A stretch of DNA of 64,000 nt, taken from NCBI GenBank assembly GCA_963750255.1, contig CAVVPZ010000004.1, positions 62,001 to 126,000 on the forward strand, in the 5' to 3' direction. This DNA comes from DATLED01 sp963750255. GTDB lineage: Bacteria; Actinomycetota; Acidimicrobiia; Acidimicrobiales; CADCTF01. The number at the start of each line of letters is the position of its first letter. Positions within the stretch are counted from its first letter, which is position 1. Shown piece after piece: positions 8,667 through 17,338 of the stretch. Made by a program: the position numbers and the translations under genes. The notes below the pieces were generated by a model. The model ran no database searches. It saw nothing but the letters and a program-made list of their open reading frames with translations, and had not been told where the DNA came from.

Positions 8667-9658
8667 GGTTCCACCGACGCTCGATGCAGGTCGGGGAACA
8701 CTTTCGACACCTTGGCCGTCACGTAGTCGCCATACGTCCCGGAGAACTCGAGCGGGCTCGCACCGTCCCACCGAACGTTGGGCTCGGTGCGTTCGCCGGC
8801 GCCGAGGGGGAGGTGGGGCACGACCACGTCCCATCCCGGATCGAAGAAGAACGGAAACGACAATCGCCCCACCGCGCCGCGGTTACGCGCCCGGTGCGGC
8901 GTCGACCGGTAGCGGCCCTGGGTCATGCGCTCCAACATGTCGCCGAGATTGCACACGAAGGACTCGGCCAACGGGGGTGCATCGATCCAGTCGTCGGGCC
9001 CGCGGACCTCGAGTCCACCGTGGTCGTCCTGTCCGAGCAGGGTGAGGAGCCCGTAGTCGGTGTGCTCGCCCACGCCCCATGCCTCCTCGGGTACGCCGGC
9101 GGGATAGTGGAAGATGCGGAAGAGCACGAGCGGGTCCGCGGTGAGATTGCGCTCGAACCACTCCGCACCGAGGCCCAGGGCTAAGCCCAAGCCGCGCGCG
9201 ACGGCATGGCCGACCGCCGTCATCGCCTCGAGGTAGTCGAGCACCACTTCCTGGAGCGAAGCCGGGCGACTCGGAAAGAGGTTGGCGCCGTGCAAGGGAC
9301 GGCCGGCGATGACCCGAGGGTCGTCGGCCGGGAGTTCGGACCCGAAGTAGATGCCCTCCTTCTGGTCGGGCCGACCGGAGGTCAACTCACCACCCACGGG
9401 AAACCACCCCCGCCAAGCTCGGCCCGCCCCGGCCATGGCGATCTCGGCCTTGGCCTCGTCGCTCTGGGCGAAGAACTCTCGCGCCAACCGATCGAGGTCG
9501 CTCCGGAGCCCGGGGTCGACGCCGTGGCCAACCACGTAGAAGAACCCGGTGCGGCGGCAGGCATCGTCGATCGACTCCGCCGTTGCCCTCATGGCCGCCT
9601 CGTCGGCGTTGGCGACCAACGATCGGATGTCGATCACCGGCAGGGAGTCGCTGGACAC
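8657..9658 (-). CDS. Isopenicillin N synthase-like 2-oxoglutarate/Fe(II) dioxygenase
   Basis: A 333-residue non-haem iron oxygenase. The N-terminal DIOX_N part begins LPVIDIRSLV and includes the typical GFFYVVGHGV; the C-terminal double-stranded beta helix has H-x-D (EHTDYGLL), the distal His in STPHRARN, and the cosubstrate-anchoring Arg-x-Ser in GRLSFPFFF. Relatives hydroxylate small molecules or make ethylene-type products; the substrate is unknown. GTG 9658 is preferred over 9691 because a TAGGGT box (complement of 9666-9671) lies 7 bp before it, predicting a leaderless message. It overlaps the LOG gene tail to tail. Confidence 0.87.
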   Translation of the reverse strand: MSSDSLPVIDIRSLVANADEAAMRATAESIDDACRRTGFFYVVGHGVDPGLRSDLDRLAREFFAQSDEAKAEIAMAGAGRAWRGWFPVGGELTSGRPDQKEGIYFGSELPADDPRVIAGRPLHGANLFPSRPASLQEVVLDYLEAMTAVGHAVARGLGLALGLGAEWFERNLTADPLVLFRIFHYPAGVPEEAWGVGEHTDYGLLTLLGQDDHGGLEVRGPDDWIDAPPLAESFVCNLGDMLERMTQGRYRSTPHRARNRGAVGRLSFPFFFDPGWDVVVPHLPLGAGERTEPNVRWDGASPLEFSGTYGDYVTAKVSKVFPDLHRASVEPQA

Positions 9659-9700
9659 GCCGGCGACCCTAGATCCGTCGGCCGTCCGCACGTCCGCCGC

Positions 9701-10195
9701 TCAGCGGCGTCGCCACCACCGGCGAGCTCGGATCGGAGCCGCTGGCTGGTCGACAAGGTCGGGCGTGGCGACGAGTGACGGCGCGGCCATTGCCGTGTCC
9801 CGGGCCTTACGCCACCGCTCCACGATCTCGTCGGGCTCGAAGGGCATCAGCGTGGTGGGGGGGCCATCGATGGCCGGCATCCGGTTGGCGTGCCGGATGC
9901 GAACGTTGAGCTCGCCGATGGCGCTCCGCACCGCCTCCTCCGACGACAGCCGGTCGAGGCCGTCGAGCAGCTTTTCGGCTTCGAGTCGCAACGCGAGGGG
10001 CACGGGCAGGTAGGAGACCCCTTCGTGGGCGAGCCACTGCTTCACCCACCAGAGCTCGTCATGGGTGCCGTCGAGGCCCTTGAGCGGTTTCCCCTTGCCC
10101 GGCAGGTCATCGAACTCTCCCCGCTCCTGGGCGTCGCGGATCTGATCGTCGACCCAGTCGGAGAAGTTGCGATTGGGCGGCTTGCGTGCGGTCAC
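9701..10195 (-). CDS. DUF1992 (DnaJ-homologue C28-like) protein
   Basis: A 164-residue protein with the compact DUF1992 domain at residues 5-75: FSDWVDDQIRDAQERGEFDDLPGKGKPL followed by a W-rich helix. This domain is seen in DnaJ homologue subfamily C member 28 and bacterial YhdN-type proteins, with no fixed biochemical role. A basic RARRWWRRR tail ends the protein. GTG 10195 has a strong ribosome site, GAGGAGG, 7 bp upstream, unlike the mostly leaderless genes nearby. A perfect CRP/FNR-type dyad lies at 10218-10235 just upstream, so the gene probably responds to a Crp/Fnr-family regulator. Confidence 0.83.
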   Translation of the reverse strand: MTARKPPNRNFSDWVDDQIRDAQERGEFDDLPGKGKPLKGLDGTHDELWWVKQWLAHEGVSYLPVPLALRLEAEKLLDGLDRLSSEEAVRSAIGELNVRIRHANRMPAIDGPPTTLMPFEPDEIVERWRKARDTAMAAPSLVATPDLVDQPAAPIRARRWWRRR

Positions 10196-10217
10196 GGTCG
10201 ACCTCCTCACGGACTGC

Positions 10218-10235
10218 TTGTGAAGATATTCACAA
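10218..10235 (-). promoter_or_regulatory. CRP/FNR-type operator dyad
   Basis: TTGTGAAGATATTCACAA is a perfect inverted repeat that fits TGTGA-N6-TCACA exactly and stands out as an AT-rich island in GC-rich DNA. It lies 23 bp upstream of the DUF1992 start. On the coding strand it also contains TATCTT, a possible -10 box, so bound regulator could block or position RNA polymerase. The binding family is inferred from the consensus only. Confidence 0.6.
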
Positions 10236-10250
10236 TCTTCGCTGCCGTCA

Positions 10251-10270
10251 AGAGGTCGGCCGCGACCTCT
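10251..10270 (-). terminator. Candidate hairpin terminator after the glc operon
   Basis: AGAGGTCG and CGACCTCT form an 8-bp stem around the loop GCCG, 10 bp past the stop of the last gene of the glcD-E-F unit. There is no U-run, so if it terminates transcription it is weak or needs a factor. Confidence 0.35.
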
Positions 10271-10280
10271 CCAGTCGCAG

Positions 10281-10487
10281 TCAGTCGAAGGGGTCGTCGT
10301 GCGGCTCGGCCAGGATCCCGGCCGCCTTCTCGACGGCGCGGCGGGCCTGGGTGAGGCGGCGCTCATCGACGGGGAGTTCGTCGCCGCCGGCGTCGATCGA
10401 CTCGCGCAGCCGGGCGATGGCGAGGTCGGCCAACTCTTCGCTGATGGCCAACAGCCGGCCTCGAATCTCGTCGAACTCACCGGCCAC
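10281..10487 (-). CDS. Small helical hypothetical protein (68 aa) at the end of the glc operon
   Basis: A 68-residue, charged, mostly helical protein (EIRGRLLAISEELADLAIARL, then RRLTQARRAVEKAAGIL). It has no recognised domain. GTG 10487 is chosen over an upstream in-frame ATG because AAAGGAGG lies 6 bp before it, one of the clearest ribosome sites in the window. The start overlaps the 3' end of glcF by 11 bp, so it is translated with the glycolate oxidase genes. It may be an accessory factor, but this is guesswork. Confidence 0.6.
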   Translation of the reverse strand: MAGEFDEIRGRLLAISEELADLAIARLRESIDAGGDELPVDERRLTQARRAVEKAAGILAEPHDDPFD

Positions 10488-11616
10488 GCCGGCCTCCTTT
10501 GGGTCCGTGGATCGCCTCGTCGACCACCTCGAGTGGGTGCCGAGCGGCCACCCCACCCCCGGCTAGGTGGTAGGCGCATCCGGGGTTGGCGCTGACGACC
10601 ATCGACCCGCCGGCCCGCTCTATGGCCGCGACTTTGCGCTGCCGGATGGCGCCGGCGAGCTCGGGCTGTTGGGCGGCGTAGGCGCCCCCTGCCCCGCAGC
10701 ACAGCCCTTCGTCGTCGAGTTCGACGACGTCGGCGAATGGGGCCAAGACGGCTCGCACGGCGCCGTGCGCCTTCTGCACGTGGCGAAGGTGGCATGGGTC
10801 CTGGACGGCGACGCTCGGTCGCATCCAGCCGGCGCGGGCCGGGGGGAGCCGGTCGAGGCGCGCCGCCAGCCATTCGTGGACGTCGAGCACCCGCCCGGTT
10901 GTGTCGAGCGCCTTGAGGGCAGCCCCGCACCCGGCTGAGTCGACCAGCACCGGAGCACGCCCCGGCATCGCCGCGAGGGCGCGTGCGCCCAACGACTCTC
11001 CGTCGCCACGGAGGCCGGCGTGCACGTGGAGGGCGCCGCAACAGTCGGCCCCCGAGCCCGGGAGCGCCACCCCGGCGCCGGCGGCTTCGAGCACTCGCTG
11101 CACGGCGCGGTGCGTTTCGCGCTGCCATGCGTCCATGACGCAGCCGGTGAACAGCCACACGTCGTCGCCGGAAGCGATCAGAGGTTTGCGCCGCAGCGGG
11201 AGGGGCGGAAGCGACAGACGCCGGGGAACGAGACCGACGCGTTGCACCACGGCGAGAGCGGTCGAGCCCGCCAGCACCAGCCGGTGATGTCCGAGCGCGG
11301 CGTAGCCGAGGCGCTTCCACCACGCCAATGCGCCCGCCTCGTCGGCCAGAGCCTCCCGGGCCCCTTCGATCAAGCGGCCATACGGCACGCCCGAGGGGCA
11401 GGCGGTTTCACAGCCGAGGCACTGCACGCACTCGTCCATCATCGTGACGAAGGCGGCATCGGCCGGGGCTCCATGGTGCACGTTGCGCATCGCTGCGATC
11501 CGGCCCCGGGGCGATCGCGCCTCCTCGCCGCTCACCCGATAGGTCGGGCAGTGGGGTAGGCACAGCCCGCAACTCACGCACGCCGCCAACTCATCGTCGT
11601 CGACCCGGAGCTTCAC
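10477..11616 (-). CDS. glcF: Glycolate oxidase iron-sulfur subunit
   Basis: A 379-residue protein with two [4Fe-4S] motifs near the N-terminus (CVSCGLCLPHCP and CVQCLGCETACP) and two CCG domains (DCCGALH, LCCGAGGAY), the standard GlcF/heterodisulfide-reductase-D-type layout. It should carry electrons from the flavoprotein subunits GlcD and GlcE to the membrane quinone pool during oxidation of glycolate (or lactate) to the keto acid. GTG 11616 overlaps the glcE stop by 4 bp (GTGA). Intact reading frame. Confidence 0.9.
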   Translation of the reverse strand: MKLRVDDDELAACVSCGLCLPHCPTYRVSGEEARSPRGRIAAMRNVHHGAPADAAFVTMMDECVQCLGCETACPSGVPYGRLIEGAREALADEAGALAWWKRLGYAALGHHRLVLAGSTALAVVQRVGLVPRRLSLPPLPLRRKPLIASGDDVWLFTGCVMDAWQRETHRAVQRVLEAAGAGVALPGSGADCCGALHVHAGLRGDGESLGARALAAMPGRAPVLVDSAGCGAALKALDTTGRVLDVHEWLAARLDRLPPARAGWMRPSVAVQDPCHLRHVQKAHGAVRAVLAPFADVVELDDEGLCCGAGGAYAAQQPELAGAIRQRKVAAIERAGGSMVVSANPGCAYHLAGGGVAARHPLEVVDEAIHGPKGGRRGR

Positions 11617-12510
11617 GGCGTGCGCCCCGGATTGAGCCGGCCGGTGGGGTCGAACGCTGCCTTCAGCCGCTGATGGAGCGCCCTCGTCGTCGTCTCGGGG
11701 GCCGGCCGTCCCGGCGTTTGGGCCACATAAACGGTGCCGACCCCGACCTCGGCCAGGAAGTCGCCGCCCAGCTCCCGGATCTCCGAGGGTCGCATCGAGC
11801 GCCTGCCGCCGGCAGGGACGTCGGGACCGTCTTCGACCTCGGCCCACCCGGAGCCGAGCGCCTCGCGCTCGGCCCGAACGTCGGCCTCGTGGCCCTCGAG
11901 GAGCACCCACGTCGTCATGCCGTCCCACAGAATGGCCGAGGGCCGGAACAGTCGCGCGCCGCACGGCGAACGGGTCGGCGCCCTCGGGCGAGCGGAACCA
12001 GGTCGACACCGGCAGACGGGGCGTGCATCGGAGCACGACTTCGGCCAGGAACCCCAGCGTGCCGAGCGACCCCACCATGACGCGGCACAGGTCGTAACCA
12101 CTCACGTTCTTGACCACGGGACCACCAGCCTTGACCAGGGTGCCGTCGGCCGTGACGACGCGAGCCTCGAGCAGGATGTCGCGCACCGGCCCGAACCGCA
12201 GACGGCGCAGTCCACTCTCCCCCGCCGCCAACACGCCGCCGACGGTGGCGGTCGCCGGATAGCGAGGGTCGAGGACCACCTGCTGGCCGCCGGCGGCCAC
12301 GGCCGCGTCGAGGTCTGCCACCGTGGTGCCCGCTCCGACCCGGACGACCATCTCGGCCGGCTCGAAGGTGACGACTCCGCTCGGTGCGACCACCTCGCGG
12401 GTGCCGTCGTGGAGAGGCCCGCCGAGCGCCCACTGGGTGCGCCCGCCAACGCAGGTCACCGCACCACACGACGCGTCGCCGACCTCGTCGGCGAACGAGG
12501 TCAGATCCAC
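11613..12510 (-). CDS. glcE: Glycolate oxidase FAD-binding subunit (frameshifted near 11960)
   Basis: A flavoprotein of about 298 residues with the FAD_binding_4 fold: VRVGAGTTVADLDAAVAAGG, ATVGGVLAAGESG and KNVSGYDLCRVMVGSLGTLG, which bind FAD. Near 11,955-11,975 the frame changes (after DPFAVRRAT), and the normal C-terminus continues in another frame through VLLEGHEADVRAE to LKAAFDPTGRLNPGRTP, ending at 11613. A single-base indel, probably an error, accounts for this. GTG 12510 overlaps the 3' end of glcD by 10 bp. It works with GlcD and GlcF in glycolate oxidation. Confidence 0.85.
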
Positions 12511-13941
12511 GCGCCGTCGGGCACGGCCTGGAGGTCACCACAACGAGACCCGCCAGGGAGCACCTTCATCGGATTGCACGCATGCTCGGGATCGAACACG
12601 TCGCGGAGCCGGGCCTGGGCGTCGAGGTCGTCTTCGCTGAAGATCATCGACATGTAGTCACGCTTTTCGAGTCCGATCCCGTGTTCGCCGGAGAGGACGC
12701 CGCCGGCGTCGACGCAGGCGCGGATGATCTCGCCGCCAGCGGCCAGCACGCGCTCCATCACGCCTTCGTGGCGACGGTCGAAGACGATCAGCGGGTGGAG
12801 GTTGCCGTCGCCGGCGTGGAACACGTTGACGATGAGGAGGCCGTGACGTCGCCCGATGGCGTAGACCTCGGCCAGCACCTCGACCAGCTTCGTGCGGGGC
12901 ACGACCGCGTCGTGGAGGTAGTAGTTGGGGGCGATTCGAGCGATGGCGCCGAAGGCCGACTTGCGGCCCTTCCAGAGCAACTGCCGTTCGGTTTCGTCGG
13001 CTGCAACCCGAACCGAACGGGCCCCGTGGGCGGTGGCCACCTCGGCTACCGCCGCGGCTGCGGCCTCGACGCCGGCGGGGAGGCCATCGACCTCGACCAA
13101 GAGGATGGCGGCCGCGTCGCGGTGGAAACCCGGCGTGGACGTAGTCCTCGACCGCCCGCGTGATCTCGGCGTCCATCATCTCGAGCGCGGCGGGCACGAT
13201 CCCAGCGGCGATGATGCCGCTCACGGCCGCGGCCGCGTCTTCCACCCTCGAGAAGTCGGCGAGCAGCGTTCGAATGGCAGGCGGATTGGGGGTCAGGCGT
13301 ACGGCGATGCGAGTGGCGATCCCCATCGTCCCCTCGCTGCCGACGAACGCTCCCCGAAGGTCGTAACCCGACGGGTCGGCCTCGAGGCCGCCCAACAGCG
13401 CGAGTTCACCATTGGGGAGCACGACCTCGATGGCCAACACGTGCGCGCTCGTGACGCCGTAGAGGAGGCAGTGAGGCCCACCCGAGTTGTTGGCCACGTT
13501 GCCACCGACCGAGCACGACTGCTGGCTCGACGGGTCGGGCGCGAAGTGCAGGCCGTGCTCGGCCACGGCTCGGGACAGATCCAGGTTGAGCACGCCAGGC
13601 TGGACCCACGCGACACGGTCGTCGACGTCGATGTCGAGGACGCGGTCCATCTTGGTGGTCACCACCACCACCGGTGGACGATCCGGATCGCCGCTCACCG
13701 GCACTGCACCGCCGGCCAACCCCGTCCCCGATCCCCGAGGGACGATCGCCCGCCGGTGGATCCGCGCCACCCGAACGACGGCCTGAACCTCCTCGGTGGT
13801 CCTGGGGAAACACACCGCCGCGGCCGCTCCCTCGATCACGGAGGCATCGCGGGCGTAGAGGGCCAGAGGCAGCGACTGGTCGAGCACTCTGAGCGGCTCG
13901 AGCACAGCGCGAAGGTCGGCGATGAGCGTCGGATCGGCCAC
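12501..13941 (-). CDS. glcD: Glycolate oxidase FAD-linked catalytic subunit (frameshifted near 13125)
   Basis: A glycolate/lactate dehydrogenase catalytic subunit of about 480 residues. The FAD domain has VPRGSGTGLAGGA, VQPGVLNLDLSRA and SVGGNVANNSGGPHC. The C-terminal substrate cap contains NVFHAGDGNLHP and the conserved GGVLSGEHGIGLEK. The frame shifts between HAGFPP and AAILLVEVDG at about 13,115-13,135; both sides match the family. GTG 13941 lies 3 bp downstream of the Eis-like gene stop. It is the first gene of the glcD-E-F-small-protein unit. Confidence 0.9.
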
Positions 13942-13944
13942 GGC

Positions 13945-15138
13945 TCAGTAGAAGTCGGCGATGGTGGGAGTGGGTCCGGCAAAGACGGCGCTGAGATCGG
14001 AGAGAGCGGCCGCCGGTCCTGACGTGATGAGTCCGGCTCGGACGAGGCTCTGCGCCGAGGCGTACCCGCTGTAGAGCGCAGCCAGCGCGTTGATCGAGAG
14101 GCGAACATCCCCGTCGCCGCCCTTGTCGAGTCGCGCCGACCCCGCCTCGACCGTCAGCCGCCAGCGTCCTTCGTTCCAGGAACACTGCCGGTCGGACACC
14201 TCGAGGTCGACGCTCGCCGACACCGCTGCCGCGTACCCGCGGGCGGCGATGGCACCGGGGGCGTCGACGACCCGGAGCATCCAGCGCAACTCGGCGTCGG
14301 TGGCGAGGTCTTGGTCGCTCAGCAGGAAGAGAAGCGCGTGTTCGGGAGGACCGTCGAGTTCGACCCGAGCGGCCTGCGTCGACGACGAGCCCACCAGTCG
14401 CCACAGCGCCACGGTGACGTCGACTGCGTCGGCCACCAGTTCGTGCACATGGATGGTGTAGCCGTAGGGCTTGGCTGGCCGGTGCGAGTAGCGGACGTAG
14501 CCGGCCACGGCGCCATCCGGGCCGTCGACGACATAGAGGTGGCGCTCGGCCGCCTTCTCAGGATCGAGGATGTCGGCCCACCACACCTCGGGACGGTCGA
14601 GCCAACCATCGCGGGCCACGGCGCACCGGCGGTAGCACGCCTTGATCGCTTCCTCGTCGTCGGCTCCGGCCCGCCGTGCGGCCACCCCGGTGGGGCGGAG
14701 CGTGTGGAGGCTGCGGCTGGGCAACGATCGTTGGCTCCACACGCCCGCCACCTCGAATCCGTTGTTGCGATACAGCTGGGTCGAGGCCGGATACAGCCCG
14801 GCGATGACCTCGCCCCGCTCCCGCATGGCGGGAAAATGCGCGGCAGTCACGACCGAGCCAAAGCCGTGACCCCGGTGCTCCGGTGCGGTCACGACCGGCG
14901 AGTAGCCGCCCATGGGAACGGATCGGCCGCCGAAAAACTGACCGAACGGCCGCACCTGCGACCACGCCGCCATCTCGTCGCCGACGAACACGGCCAAGCA
15001 TCGGTCTCGATGTGCCCGCAACAGCCAGCGGTCTGAGGCCTCGGCCGTGAGGGGTCCGTTGAACCCGCGAGCACCGATGCGCTGACACTCGCGCCACTCG
15101 TCTTCAGTCGCCGGGGCGCGGACCTCGGGCGTCGTCAC
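13945..15138 (-). CDS. Eis-like GNAT N-acetyltransferase with SCP2-type C-terminus
   Basis: A 397-residue protein of the Eis family. An N-terminal GNAT domain has the acetyl-CoA motif VVTAPEHRGHGFGS; a second degenerate GNAT-like domain sits in the middle (EKAAERHLYVVDGPDGAVAGYV); and a sterol-carrier-like C-terminus ends IADFY. In Eis the terminal aromatic carboxylate acts in catalysis, and the F-Y end fits this. Relatives acetylate amines on aminoglycosides, peptides or proteins; the natural substrate is unknown. GTG 15138 is chosen because a TACGCT box lies 8 bp upstream, predicting a leaderless message. It is followed after 3 bp by glcD. Confidence 0.82.
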   Translation of the reverse strand: MTTPEVRAPATEDEWRECQRIGARGFNGPLTAEASDRWLLRAHRDRCLAVFVGDEMAAWSQVRPFGQFFGGRSVPMGGYSPVVTAPEHRGHGFGSVVTAAHFPAMRERGEVIAGLYPASTQLYRNNGFEVAGVWSQRSLPSRSLHTLRPTGVAARRAGADDEEAIKACYRRCAVARDGWLDRPEVWWADILDPEKAAERHLYVVDGPDGAVAGYVRYSHRPAKPYGYTIHVHELVADAVDVTVALWRLVGSSSTQAARVELDGPPEHALLFLLSDQDLATDAELRWMLRVVDAPGAIAARGYAAAVSASVDLEVSDRQCSWNEGRWRLTVEAGSARLDKGGDGDVRLSINALAALYSGYASAQSLVRAGLITSGPAAALSDLSAVFAGPTPTIADFY

Positions 15139-15146
15139 GGAGGGCC

Positions 15147-15165
15147 AGCGTAGGCCCGCTACCCT
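15147..15165. promoter_or_regulatory. Compact divergent promoter pair
   Basis: The 35-bp gap between the Eis-like and M20 genes carries one -10-like box for each direction: TACGCT for the minus strand (complement of 15147-15152, 8 bp from GTG 15138) and TACCCT for the plus strand (15160-15165, 8 bp from GTG 15174). Each -35 region must lie inside the opposite promoter or gene. Confidence 0.5.
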
Positions 15166-15173
15166 CCACATCC

Positions 15174-16574
15174 GTGGCTACTCCCCGTCTGGCCGGGTAC
15201 CTCGAAGCCGAGCGGGATCGGATCTACCGCACCCTCACCGACTGGCTCCGTGTGCCGTCGATCTCCGCCGATCCATCACGCCACGACGACGTCCGCCGGT
15301 CGGCCGACTTCGCCGCCGACCTTCTTCGCCACGCCGGACTGACCGGCGTCGAGGTGTTGGAGACGGGCGACGGCGAACACACCGGGCTACCCGCGGTCTA
15401 CGGCGAATGGATGGGGGCTGGCCCCGACGCGCCGACCGCCGTGGTGTACGGCCACCACGACGTGCAGCCGGTCGACCCGCTCGACCTCTGGACGTCGCCA
15501 CCGTTCGAGCCCGTGATCGTCGAGGGCGAATTGCGGGCCCGGGGCGCGGTCGACGACAAGGGCCAGAGCTTCTATGAGATCGAGGCCGTCCGAGGCCTAC
15601 TCCGAACCGAGGGCAGCCTTCCCGTCAACGTGAAGTTCCTGCTCGAGGGCGAGGAGGAAATCGGGAGCCCGAACTTCGAGCAGCTCCTCACCACCGAGCG
15701 CGACCGACTCGCCTGTGACGTCGTCGTCGTGTCCGACACCACGATGTGGGCTCCAGACGTGCCCTCGTTCTGCGTCGGGATGCGGGGCCTCGTCGCCTTC
15801 GACCTCGTCATCCGGAGCGCGGCCGGCGACCTGCATTCGGGCTCGTTCGGGGGTGCCGTCCCCAACGCCGCTCACCTGGTCGCCGATCTCGTCGCCCGGC
15901 TGCACGGGGTCGACGGGCGGGTCACGGTGCCCGGCTTCTACGACGACGTCCGCCCCTTGTCCGACGACGAGAGGCGGAGCCTCGAAACCCTGCCGTTCGA
16001 CGAGGCCGACTTCAAGGCCACCGCCGGCGTGAGCCGCCTCGACGGCGAGATCGGGCGGACGACGCTCGAGCGAATCTGGACCCGTCCGACCTGCGAAGTG
16101 ACCGGAATCACCACCGGATATGGCGGTGCAGGGATGAAGACGATCGTGCCGGCAACGGCCAACGCCAAGGTGTCCTTCCGGCTCGTCGCCGACCAAGATC
16201 CCGACACGATCGCATCTGCCTTCGAGGAGTGGGTCGGCGAGCAACTCCCGCCTGGCATCGACTGGTCGCTCACGCCGCTCGGCGCCGTCGCCCCCGCCCT
16301 CACGCCGCCGGATCATCCGGCCGTCGCCGCCCTCTCCCGGGCCATGACCACGGTGTGGGGCACGGCACCACTCCTCACTCGCGAGGGCGGCAGCGGACCC
16401 GAGGAAGCCCTTGGGCGCATCCTCGACGCCCCCGTGCTGTACCTCGGGATCGCCCTCGCCGGCGACCGGTTCCATGCCCCCAACGAGCGGATGCTCGTCG
16501 ACCAGTTCGAGAAAGGACTCCTGTGCGCAGGCGAGCTCTGGCATGAGCTCGCCGTCGCACTCGCTCTCCCATGA
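15174..16574 (+). CDS. M20-family metallopeptidase (dipeptidase)
   Basis: A 466-residue di-zinc peptidase. Metal and catalytic motifs are present: GHHDVQP near residue 93, ARGAVDDKGQ with the bridging Asp, and EGEEEIGS with the catalytic Glu pair. The dimerisation lid spans roughly residues 195-330. Members cleave dipeptides or N-acyl amino acids in the cytoplasm. A TACCCT box lies 8 bp before the GTG, so the mRNA is likely leaderless. The TGA overlaps the ATG of the next gene (ATGA), so the two are coupled. Confidence 0.9.
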   Translation: MATPRLAGYLEAERDRIYRTLTDWLRVPSISADPSRHDDVRRSADFAADLLRHAGLTGVEVLETGDGEHTGLPAVYGEWMGAGPDAPTAVVYGHHDVQPVDPLDLWTSPPFEPVIVEGELRARGAVDDKGQSFYEIEAVRGLLRTEGSLPVNVKFLLEGEEEIGSPNFEQLLTTERDRLACDVVVVSDTTMWAPDVPSFCVGMRGLVAFDLVIRSAAGDLHSGSFGGAVPNAAHLVADLVARLHGVDGRVTVPGFYDDVRPLSDDERRSLETLPFDEADFKATAGVSRLDGEIGRTTLERIWTRPTCEVTGITTGYGGAGMKTIVPATANAKVSFRLVADQDPDTIASAFEEWVGEQLPPGIDWSLTPLGAVAPALTPPDHPAVAALSRAMTTVWGTAPLLTREGGSGPEEALGRILDAPVLYLGIALAGDRFHAPNERMLVDQFEKGLLCAGELWHELAVALALP

Positions 16575-17338
16575 CGACACCGCCCAGTGACACCCACGAG
16601 TGGGTCTCCTTCGAGGATCCCGACGAGCAACGGACCTGGATCTTCGACATCACGTTTCTCACCAGCAACTGGACGTGCATCTTCGGCCGCGGGTGCCAGG
16701 GCGTGCTCACTGGACCGGCCCCCGAGTTGGTGCAGGGCTGTTGCAGTTACGGCGCCCATTTCACCGGCGACGACGACGTCGCCAACACCGAGCGGGCCGC
16801 CCGCGAGCTGACGGCCGAGCACTGGCAGTTCATCGACAAGGGCATCACAAAGTCGGGGAAGCTCAGAGTGGTGAAGGAGAACTCCGACGGCGATCTCGTG
16901 ACCCGCCAAGTCGACGGTGCCTGCATCTTCCTCAACCGGCCCGGCTTCGCCGGGGGGCCGGGCTGCGCCCTGCATTCGGCGGCGCTCGCCCGCGGCGACC
17001 GCCCGCTCGACCACAAGCCGCACGTGTGCTGGCAACTCCCGCTGCGCCGCGAGGACACCGACGACGGTGACGGCCACGTGACCTCGAGACTCATCCAATG
17101 GGACCGCAAGCACTGGGGGGCCGGCGGGTTCGAGTTCCATTGGTGGTGCACCGAGTCGCCCGATGCGTTCGTCGACGGGTCGACCGTGTACCAGACCATG
17201 CGCGACGAGATCATCGAGATGATCGGCGCCACGCCCTACGCCATGCTCGTCGACTACCTCGACAGCCGCCCGAGGCGCTCCTACGTGCCCCACCCGGCGA
17301 CGAGGGTCGAGGTCACACTCAAGCCGATCGGCGACTGA
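16571..17338 (+). CDS. Cysteine-rich conserved protein (255 aa)
   Basis: A 255-residue soluble protein rich in Cys and Trp. The Cys pattern CIFGRGCQG, GCCSYG, ACIF, GCALH and VCWQLP is spread over residues 35-155 and suggests a metal or Fe-S site loosely like YkgJ/DUF3109 cysteine-cluster proteins; this likeness is by eye only. The C-terminus contains FHWWCTESPDAF. It is translationally coupled to the M20 peptidase (4-bp overlap). The function is unknown; a metal-dependent hydrolase partner or redox role is possible. It overlaps the convergent hydrolase by 20 bp. Confidence 0.65.
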   Translation: MTTPPSDTHEWVSFEDPDEQRTWIFDITFLTSNWTCIFGRGCQGVLTGPAPELVQGCCSYGAHFTGDDDVANTERAARELTAEHWQFIDKGITKSGKLRVVKENSDGDLVTRQVDGACIFLNRPGFAGGPGCALHSAALARGDRPLDHKPHVCWQLPLRREDTDDGDGHVTSRLIQWDRKHWGAGGFEFHWWCTESPDAFVDGSTVYQTMRDEIIEMIGATPYAMLVDYLDSRPRRSYVPHPATRVEVTLKPIGD

